Source: JBBRLA01 sp038231615 | Lineage (GTDB): Bacteria; Myxococcota_A; Polyangia; Palsa-1104; JAEUJZ01 | Length of the DNA stretch: 9,177 bases | Assembly: GCA_038231615.1 (NCBI GenBank) | Contig: JBBRLA010000330.1 | Span: 1-9,177, forward strand | Direction: 5' to 3' | Shown here: positions 1 to 6,600 of the stretch, piece after piece | Numbering within the stretch: position 1 is the stretch's first letter | Layout of the letters: each line of letters opens with the position of its first letter | Position numbers and translations under genes: made by a program | The notes under the pieces: model-generated | Seen by the model: only the letters and a program-made list of their open reading frames with translations | Database searches by the model: none | Told to the model about the DNA's origin: nothing

Positions 1-224
1 AGCCCGAGCCCCACGTAGCCTCCGGCCCGCACGGTGCCGTAAAACAGGATCTCCGTCAGCCAGTGCTGGTTGATCCACGGCTCTTTCGAGGTGTAGGAGA
101 AGGGATCGTGAAGGGGGAACGAGTGGGTCTTCAGCAGGTACGCGCCGGAGCGCAGGTACCAGCCGGTGTCCGGCTCGGTGATGACGGTCAGTGCGCTGGC
201 GGCGACACACAGCAAAAGGACCAT
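1..224 (-). CDS. Polytopic membrane protein, GT-C / PMT-like glycosyltransferase type (N-terminal fragment, continues past left edge)
   Basis: Read on the minus strand from ATG at 224-222, this frame stays open for 74 codons to the window edge, with mostly G or C at third positions. The product starts with a hydrophobic segment (about residues 2-16). Then come D19-T-G-W-Y, L-R-S-G, HDPFSYT (39-45), a W50 and QHWLTE (53-58). From family knowledge, a first helix followed by an Asp-Trp pair, a DPFS-T motif and a W-WL-E motif is typical of large GT-C fold membrane proteins, which usually transfer sugars from lipid carriers on the outer face of the inner membrane. The GT-C assignment is inference from about 70 residues. 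No Shine-Dalgarno is visible before 224. An in-frame GTG at 296-294 could add 24 residues, but that stretch has much poorer third-position GC, so 224 is preferred. The gene diverges from the Lnb-like gene at 414. Confidence 0.75.
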   Translation of the reverse strand, partial: MVLLLCVAASALTVITEPDTGWYLRSGAYLLKTHSFPLHDPFSYTSKEPWINQHWLTEILFYGTVRAGGYVGLG

Positions 225-413
225 TTGAAAAAGACTTTCGCGCGATCCGCAGCTTGGGTCATCGCCATTGCCATGTGGAGACGATACCGAGGCCACGCCT
301 CACGATATACTCAAACACGTTTCAAAAGCGGAGTTTTTCCGCCTACGAATCGAAGTCGGATTTGGGAAACCGGAAGCCGCGAGACTGCTGGCCCGGCAGT
401 GTTAGGATGCGCC
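225..413. other. Divergent intergenic region between the GT-C-like gene and the Lnb-like gene
   Basis: These 189 bases separate two divergent genes and should hold both promoters. The stretch is AT-richer than its surroundings (for example 300-345). A TATACT at 306-311 resembles a plus-strand -10 box, but there is no matching -35 at normal distance. A short inverted repeat, GCGGA (328-332) with TCCGC (338-342), is followed by TTTT when read on the minus strand. It could be a weak attenuator in the leader of the minus-strand gene or may be chance. The long open plus-strand frame across this region is not taken as coding, because real minus-strand coding covers its first part. Confidence 0.5.
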
Positions 414-1709
414 ATGTTTCATCCGCGAGGGTCGCGGCCCGCGTTGGCAGGCAGGCCGATGTTCCGTGCGCTCCTGTTGTGCCTGGGGCTCCTGTTGTGC
501 GCCCCGGCGCTGGCGGCGGAGCGGTATCAGGTCTCGCTGCTCACCATGTCCCCCGGCTCGGACCTTTTCGCCCGCTTCGGCCACACCGCCCTGGCCATCG
601 AGGACCGGCGGGACGGCACCGAGGTGGCCTACAACTACGGCACCTTCGACATTCACGAGCCCGACCTGTGGCGCAAGGCGATGGGGAAGCGCCTGCCCTA
701 CTGGGTCAGCACGATGAACCCCGGCGAGACGGCGATGCGTTATGCCGATCGCGAGATCCGCGTCCAGCAACTCGCCCTTTCCGATGAGCGCGCCGGGGCC
801 CTTCTTGCGCTCTTGCAAGAGCGGGCGCTCCGGCAAAACCGCGTCTTCCCTTACGATCTGTTCGCCGACAACTGCGTGACCCGGGTGCGGGACCTCATCG
901 ACACCGCGTCCGGCGGGTGGCTGCGGCAGCACACCGCGGGCCCCGCGCCACGCACCTTCCGCGCCGAAGTGCTGCGGACGCTGGCGCCGGCACCCCTGTG
1001 GGCGGCGACGGCCATGGTGATCTATGGTCCCTATACCGATCAGCAACGCAGCCGCTGGGACTCGCTGGCGCTGCCGGAGGCGCTGCACGACGCGGTGGCG
1101 GAGCTTTCTGACGGCCCGAAGGTCCGGCTGGTCCGCTCGGAGCGGCGCTGGCGCGGCGAGGACTTCGGCCCGCTCGCCTACCTGCCGGACCCGCTGCTCC
1201 CGGCGATCCTGGCCGCTGCGCTCCTGGTCTATGGCCTGCTGGCCGGTACCACCGGTACCACCGGTACCACCGGTACCACCGGTACCAGAGGACGTCGTGC
1301 GGTGGGGCTGACCGGGGCCGCCCTGGCGCTGGTCGCGGGCGTGCTGGGGACCCTGGTGTGCCTCCTTGAGGCGACGCCCCACCCATGCTTCCAGCACAAC
1401 CAGAACCACTTCCTGCTCAGCCCCCTGGACCTGGGCCTTGTCCCCCTCTTCATTCTCGTCCTCTGGGACCGGGGACGCCCCCGCCGCCTCTTGGCCCGGG
1501 GGCTTTTCTGGCTGCTTCTGGCCACTGCGCTGGTTTCGGCCCTGCACCTGCTCATCGGCCACGTGGTGGGTCACCTTGGGCCTGCCCCCTGCACCCAGGT
1601 TCACTGGGGGGTCCTGTTCTGGTCCCTGGGCTTCCGCCTGCTCCTGCTCGGGTGCATCGTGCGGATCGCGCCGGGGTCGCCAAACCCCCATCTTGACCCG
1701 CGGCGTTGA
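414..1709 (+). CDS. Exported Lnb N-terminal-like (DUF4105) membrane protein
   Basis: The 431-residue product has a hydrophobic core at about 19-30 ending in an ALAA cleavage site near 32-35, so the following domain should be periplasmic. The domain shows the DUF4105/Lnb-N signature: FGHTAL with H57, a YNYGTFD block at 73-79, and DNC (152-154) followed by TRVRDLID. His-before-Cys order suggests a papain-like (permuted NlpC/P60-like) thiol active site; that activity is inference. The C-terminal part has about five helices (near 261-277, 298-318, then three more up to about 420) with HNQN at 328-331, a block also typical of the family. RGRR at about 292-295 lies in the first loop, fitting a cytoplasmic side. 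The start at 414 has AGGA at 404-407 with a 6-nt gap. ATG at 459 gives a more compact signal peptide and is the main alternative. The substrate is unknown. The gene may head the operon with the lipoproteins. Confidence 0.85.
   Translation: MFHPRGSRPALAGRPMFRALLLCLGLLLCAPALAAERYQVSLLTMSPGSDLFARFGHTALAIEDRRDGTEVAYNYGTFDIHEPDLWRKAMGKRLPYWVSTMNPGETAMRYADREIRVQQLALSDERAGALLALLQERALRQNRVFPYDLFADNCVTRVRDLIDTASGGWLRQHTAGPAPRTFRAEVLRTLAPAPLWAATAMVIYGPYTDQQRSRWDSLALPEALHDAVAELSDGPKVRLVRSERRWRGEDFGPLAYLPDPLLPAILAAALLVYGLLAGTTGTTGTTGTTGTRGRRAVGLTGAALALVAGVLGTLVCLLEATPHPCFQHNQNHFLLSPLDLGLVPLFILVLWDRGRPRRLLARGLFWLLLATALVSALHLLIGHVVGHLGPAPCTQVHWGVLFWSLGFRLLLLGCIVRIAPGSPNPHLDPRR
1245..1287 (+). repeat. 9-bp tandem repeat GGTACCACC, four perfect copies plus a partial fifth
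   Basis: Copies lie at 1245-1253, 1254-1262, 1263-1271 and 1272-1280, with GGTACCA at 1281-1287. The unit is a multiple of three and is in frame inside the Lnb-like gene, where it encodes repeated Gly-Thr-Thr (residues 278-291). Changes in copy number would lengthen or shorten the loop between the first two C-terminal helices without breaking the frame. Each unit contains the palindrome GGTACC. Confidence 0.97.
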
Positions 1710-1765
1710 CTCTGGCGGGGCGCTGCGGCAACCTTCGCCGCTTGAAGGAGTCTTCTACAAGAGAC

Positions 1766-3691
1766 ATGTTGATACCGATTCGGAGCCTCGGCCTGGTCCT
1801 TCTCGTGGGCCTGGCTGCTTCGTGCACCCAGCAAACGCCGCTGGCCCCGGGGTGCCGCACCTTCGACCGCAGCGGCGCGGTAGGCGATACCACCACCCCG
1901 CCGAATCACTGCTTCTTCTTCCCCTCGGGCATGGCCATGGACCCGCTGGGAGACGTGCTCTACGTCGGCAACACCAACGGGGACCTGAGCTTTGGCGGCG
2001 GGACCGTGGTGGCGGTGGACGTGCTGCGTTACGAGCGCGCCGTGGCCTGCACCCGCAAGGCCCGAGGGGAGGCGATCTCCGTCGACTGCTCTCAGGTGAA
2101 GACCTGTCCGGCCCTGCAACCGAGCGACCCCATCGAGACCGTCGATAGCGTGGCCCCACCCACCGACCCGAACTACGACCCCTGCTTCTGCGAGACCGAC
2201 CTGACCGACCCCAACGTGGTGAACTGCGAGTCCCACCGCTTCATCCTGCGGGACCAGACGGTGCGGGTGGGCAACTTCTCCGGTCCGGTGCGCCTTCTGG
2301 CCAGCGATCCCGGCGACTGGAACCTGGTGACGTCGTCGACGGAGCTGCATCGTACCCTCTACGTGCCGGTCCGGGGCGATCCGTCGCTGACCTATATCGA
2401 TGTGACGCGCAAGCCGGGGGACCTTGCGACCGCCGCCCCGAGGGTCGCCACCACCGCGCCGGCAGTGCGCTTGCGCTGCGGCGTCGATCGCCCGGCGGGC
2501 GCCAAGGTGACCGATTGCGACGACGCGCACCGGGTGCAGCACCAGGACCTGCCGGCGATCCCCAACCCCACCGACTCCAACCCCAGGAGCCTTCTGCGCT
2601 TCGCGCTGCCTCCCGCGCCCTTCCAGGTCACCCTGGACCGCGGCTGCAAGCCGGGCTACATCCAGCTTCTCACCCCCGGCCGCCTCCCGGTGCGGGGCAA
2701 GCTGTGCCAGAAGCCAAACCCGGACCCGAATAAAACCGGGACGGTGGATGCCCCCGAGGGGAATTATGGCTACTTGCTGGTCACGCACCTGGCCGGGGGC
2801 GAGATCTCGGGCTTCACCATTCCCGATCCGACCACCGGGCAGCCGGTGCTGCGCACCCTCTTGCCGGAGCCGAACACGCCGCAGGTGGGGCTTTTCCCGG
2901 GTTCCTCCAACGGGCTGCACGGCACCTACGACCTGGCCCCCCGCGTCCCCGGTGACCTGACCCAGGCGTGGTACGGGACCTCGCGACTTTCGGGGTTGAT
3001 CGCCACGTTCCGGGTCTCTCCCGCGGGCAGCATGAACGGGCCGCTGGTCGTGCCCGGCCTGAGCTTCAACCTGTCGGCGGCCTACGCCGGCACCGGCGGG
3101 GACGTGCGTCAGGTCCTCTTCGAGCCCGGGGGCGCCCGGGCCTTCCTGGCGGTCAACAACCCGCCCTCGGTGGCAGTGGTGGACACCCGGCTGGACCTGG
3201 GTTCGACGCCGGCCAATCTGGTGACCAACGTGATCGACATCTGCCCCGGCAGCTCGCGGATGCTGCTGTCCCGGGGCAAGGCAGAACAGAACGGCGCCCT
3301 GGTGAAGACCAGCCGCCTGTACATCGCCTGCTACGACGCGTCCCAGATCGGCGTGGTGGACCCGGACACCGGGGATCTGGTGGGCACGATCCAACTCGGC
3401 CGCGGCCCCACCACCCAGGTGCTAAACTACGGCGGCGAGCCGGATGGGGGTGTGATCGATCCCTGCGCCGATCCCTTCGTCGGAACCCAGGAGGCCGGCC
3501 TGCGGGGGGTGACCTGCCCGGCGGCGAACGGGCTGCGGGTGCGCCTGGGGGCCACCGATCTGTCGCCGCGAATGTACGTCACCTCGTACCTGGACAATGC
3601 CGTGGCCGTGATCGACCTGGACCCGCGCAGCCCGACCTTCCAGCGGCTGGTGTCGCGCATCGGTCTCCCCTTGCCCAAGCTGGTGCAGTGA
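1766..3691 (+). CDS. Lipoprotein with seven-strand YVTN-type beta-propeller pattern
   Basis: The 641-residue product begins with two charges-poor residues, then R6 and a hydrophobic core, ending in LAASC with C20 as the likely lipidated cysteine. Thr at +2 favours outer-membrane sorting. Seven strands of the form aliphatic-Tyr-Val followed by aliphatic-x-aliphatic-Asp can be counted: about 50-86, 198-213, 336-355, 401-417, 458-473, 518-545 and 602-620 (the last reads YVTSYLDNAVAVIDLD). That number fits one seven-bladed propeller of the YVTN/YncE type, with long Cys-containing insertions between blades 1-2 and 2-3 (about 17 Cys overall). No catalytic motif is seen; binding or scaffolding is the usual role of such folds. 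ATG 1766 is chosen for its signal peptide. A strong GAAGGAG at 1744-1750 lies 15 nt upstream, farther than ideal, and no in-frame start lies between. The gene is 56 nt after the Lnb-like gene and 5 nt before the next lipoprotein. Confidence 0.88.
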   Translation: MLIPIRSLGLVLLVGLAASCTQQTPLAPGCRTFDRSGAVGDTTTPPNHCFFFPSGMAMDPLGDVLYVGNTNGDLSFGGGTVVAVDVLRYERAVACTRKARGEAISVDCSQVKTCPALQPSDPIETVDSVAPPTDPNYDPCFCETDLTDPNVVNCESHRFILRDQTVRVGNFSGPVRLLASDPGDWNLVTSSTELHRTLYVPVRGDPSLTYIDVTRKPGDLATAAPRVATTAPAVRLRCGVDRPAGAKVTDCDDAHRVQHQDLPAIPNPTDSNPRSLLRFALPPAPFQVTLDRGCKPGYIQLLTPGRLPVRGKLCQKPNPDPNKTGTVDAPEGNYGYLLVTHLAGGEISGFTIPDPTTGQPVLRTLLPEPNTPQVGLFPGSSNGLHGTYDLAPRVPGDLTQAWYGTSRLSGLIATFRVSPAGSMNGPLVVPGLSFNLSAAYAGTGGDVRQVLFEPGGARAFLAVNNPPSVAVVDTRLDLGSTPANLVTNVIDICPGSSRMLLSRGKAEQNGALVKTSRLYIACYDASQIGVVDPDTGDLVGTIQLGRGPTTQVLNYGGEPDGGVIDPCADPFVGTQEAGLRGVTCPAANGLRVRLGATDLSPRMYVTSYLDNAVAVIDLDPRSPTFQRLVSRIGLPLPKLVQ

Positions 3692-3696
3692 ACGCG

Positions 3697-6600
3697 ATGA
3701 GGAACCCTCTTGTTTCGGGCTTCCGCCCTGGGACCCTGGCGATCCTTCTGGGCCTCCTCGGCTGCACCACCACCCAGGTGCCCACGCCGACCCGGGTGCT
3801 CGACCGCCCGAGCGACGTGGCGCTCTTTTGCCTGGACTACGAGTTCTACCCAGATGAGACCTGCCCGCTCTCGGCAGCGATGCTGTCGCCGCCCGTGGCG
3901 GTGAACGGGGCCTACGATCCGACTGTCGATCAGAACTATCTCGACTCCTACTGCAACGCCCCGCTGGACAACACGCGGACCCCCAAGGTCACCATCCTGG
4001 CCTCGCAGGAGTGCGACGGCCCCCACCGGCTGAACCTGATCAAGCCGCTGCGCGACGCCGCCATCCGCCAGGGGCTCGATCCCGACCATCCCTGCTGCCC
4101 GGCGGACAACGTCGGCTGCGGCATCGAGCCCCCGGCCTGCGTGCGGCGCACCCTGGAGGCCCTGGTCACCAACAGCGCCCGCGACGAGGTGGCCCTGGTC
4201 AACACCGAGACCGTGGTGACCGGCCTGTCCACCATCGGCAGCATCGAGAACCTCCAGAGCAACCGGCCGGGCTTCGGCTTCCTGCCGGTGGGCTCGCTGC
4301 CCCAGCGCATCCGCAGCTATACCCCGGCCATCCCGACGGTCCCGGCAGGGACCAAGGACCCCGGCCTGGCCCTTTGCCCCAGGCCCCACGTCCCGCCGGG
4401 GCAGACGGCGCCGCGGCAGGAGGCGCCCTTCTCCTGGGCCGTCACCACCAACGCCGGATCGTGCGATCTTTCGCTCCTAGATCTGAACCAGGTGGTAAAC
4501 TTGATCCCCGATCCCATGGACTGCGGCCCCACCCCGCAAAGCGGCGTGCTGGCGGGCCGTGCCTCCTGCCCCGTTCGCGTCACCCCCTATGCGACGGACC
4601 CCAAAAAGCCGCTCCTTTCGCGGCCTGCGTGGGTCGAGCCCTTGCCGCTGGACCTGCCGGCAAACTGCACCGGCACCGCTCCGGACAAGCGGGCGCTGGT
4701 GGCGTTTCCCACCTGCGGCCTGGTGGCGGATATCGACCTGTCCACCGGACAGATCAAAGAAGCCCTCGTGTTCGACGACAAGGGCGCCTCCGTGGTGACC
4801 GATCTGTCCACGTTGAGCTGCCCCGCAGACTGCGGCGGCGGCGGCGGCGGCGACCTCATGGGGGACGCCGACGGGGGGAGGGCCCGCGCCAGCACCCCGT
4901 CCTCGATCGCCGTGGATGAGGAGAACCACCGCATCCTGGTGGCGGACAGCCAGGTCGGGCGGCTGACGATCCTCGATTACGATCCCGGCCTGGGAAAAGA
5001 GCCGCGGTTCTTCCCGCCCCGGCAGTACCCCCTTTCGTACACCAGTTTTCCCGAAAACCCCCGCGGCCAGCTTTTCGGCGCGGACGTGGTCCGGGTGTCC
5101 CCGCGCACCGCCGCCGGCAAGTTCGCCTACCTGGTGGCCCGCGACGCCACCGTGCGGGTCTTCAACCTGGACCAACTGCGCGAGTGCGAGACCAACCCCG
5201 ACCCGCGCTGGCTGCAAGAGCAGGCGATCCTCGGCCCGGCCCGAGTGCACCCCGACGAGGAAATTTCGAGCAACCTGAAGCGGCTCTCGTGCTTCCCCAT
5301 TGGCACGCCGCGCAGCCCGCTGGCCCTTTCCCCGGGGATTCCCCTTTCCGGCGGCGCCCTGCCCCGAGACGTGGCCTTCGTACACCTGGACATCGGCTGC
5401 GATCCCGGCGATCCGAACTGCCCCTACTCGAACCAGTATGACACGGTGAACAACGGCGTGACCCCGGCGGCGCCGACCAACTGGATCGGGGACTTCGCGT
5501 GGATTCTCGCATCCAGCGGCAGCGTGCAGGCGGTGCAGATCGCCGACGAATGCCCCATGCCCAGCTACCGCGCCTGCTACCCCGACCAGGGCACGGCACG
5601 GCGGGTGGCCCTTTTGCGTACCCTCCAGCCGGGGCAGACCCAGGACGCCAACACCGCCCCGGCGCTGCCCCAGGCAGTGCAGGTCATCCCCCAGGACCGT
5701 TTGGGCAATGTGCGCCGGGTGCTCTCGTCGCGCTTCGACGATCTGAACCCGGGGCCGCGGGTGGTGGCCGACACCCAGGGCCAGCCCTTCACTGTGCGCA
5801 CCCTCACCGGCAGCTCGGTGGTCATCGGCCCGGTGCAGGACCCGAGCGACCCCCCAAACCAGACGCGCAACCGCCTGGTGCTGCCGGCACTGGCCTCATT
5901 CACCTACCTGCCGGTGGACCCGATCTGCAACCTGACCCTGGCCGACCCGGACCATCCCTCGACGTATCTTGCGGCGGCCCGCCGCCCCCAGACCATCGCC
6001 TCGTTCCCCGACCCCTACGCGGTGCGCAACAACGAGAACTGGACCCTGGACTGGGAGGGGGCCTTGTTGGGCCTTTCCCGCACCAACGGGCGCCTGGTTA
6101 CCGGCGGGCAGACGGCCCCGGGTTTGCCGCCGCCGGACCCGAACCAGCCGGCCCCGCCGCCCCATGGGACCCTCATCGATCAGGGGGGCCTGTATTGCCG
6201 GCGCGGCGTGGAGGACGGGGACAAGCTCTGGCTCAACGGCTGCAATGTCGACACGGACTGCGACTCCGGGCAGTGCGAACGCGAGCCGACCCGGGGCAGC
6301 CTGCCCGGCATTTGCCTTTCCGGCGAGGGCCAGAAGACGATCTGCCAGAACGCCACGCTGCCCCTCACGGTGGACCACATGGTGGGAAACGACCAGACCG
6401 TGTGGGCGGCGGCGTGGACCCAGCGGTATCGGATCATCCGGGCGGAGCAGCAGCAGTTGGGCGCCAACCCGCTCGACCGGCCGCAAGGCGGGTCTGGCGC
6501 GGTGGCCGACTCGCTGGATCGACTGACCCTGGCGGAGCTGGCCGAGCCGGAATTTCAGATCGAGCAGCAGCGCTGCGACGACCTGAACATCGGCGATCCC

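Noticed and set aside
306..311. TATACT as a -10 box for the Lnb-like gene
   Set aside because: No acceptable -35 at 16-18 nt upstream; the nearest TTGCCA (268-273) is 32 nt away. A promoter is likely nearby but this site alone does not establish it.
63..413. Plus-strand N-terminal extension of the Lnb-like ORF back to position 63
   Set aside because: The added sequence has no family likeness, precedes a good signal peptide, and overlaps convincing minus-strand coding at 1-224.
1706..1734. TTGACT at 1706-1711 as a -35 box, or TGGC...TGC at 1713-1726 as a sigma-54 site, for the first lipoprotein
   Set aside because: The -10 region (CAACCT) matches the consensus poorly, and the sigma-54-like GG and GC elements are 9 instead of 10 nt apart.
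1601..3394. Long minus-strand open frame of 597 codons opposite the first lipoprotein
   Set aside because: It is a high-GC antisense shadow: composition is Arg/Gly/His-rich with no domain, while the plus strand has a lipobox and blade motifs.
3688..3690. GTG start for the giant lipoprotein overlapping the upstream stop
   Set aside because: It is in frame and possible, but ATG at 3697 gives the same lipobox protein with a standard start; only three residues differ.
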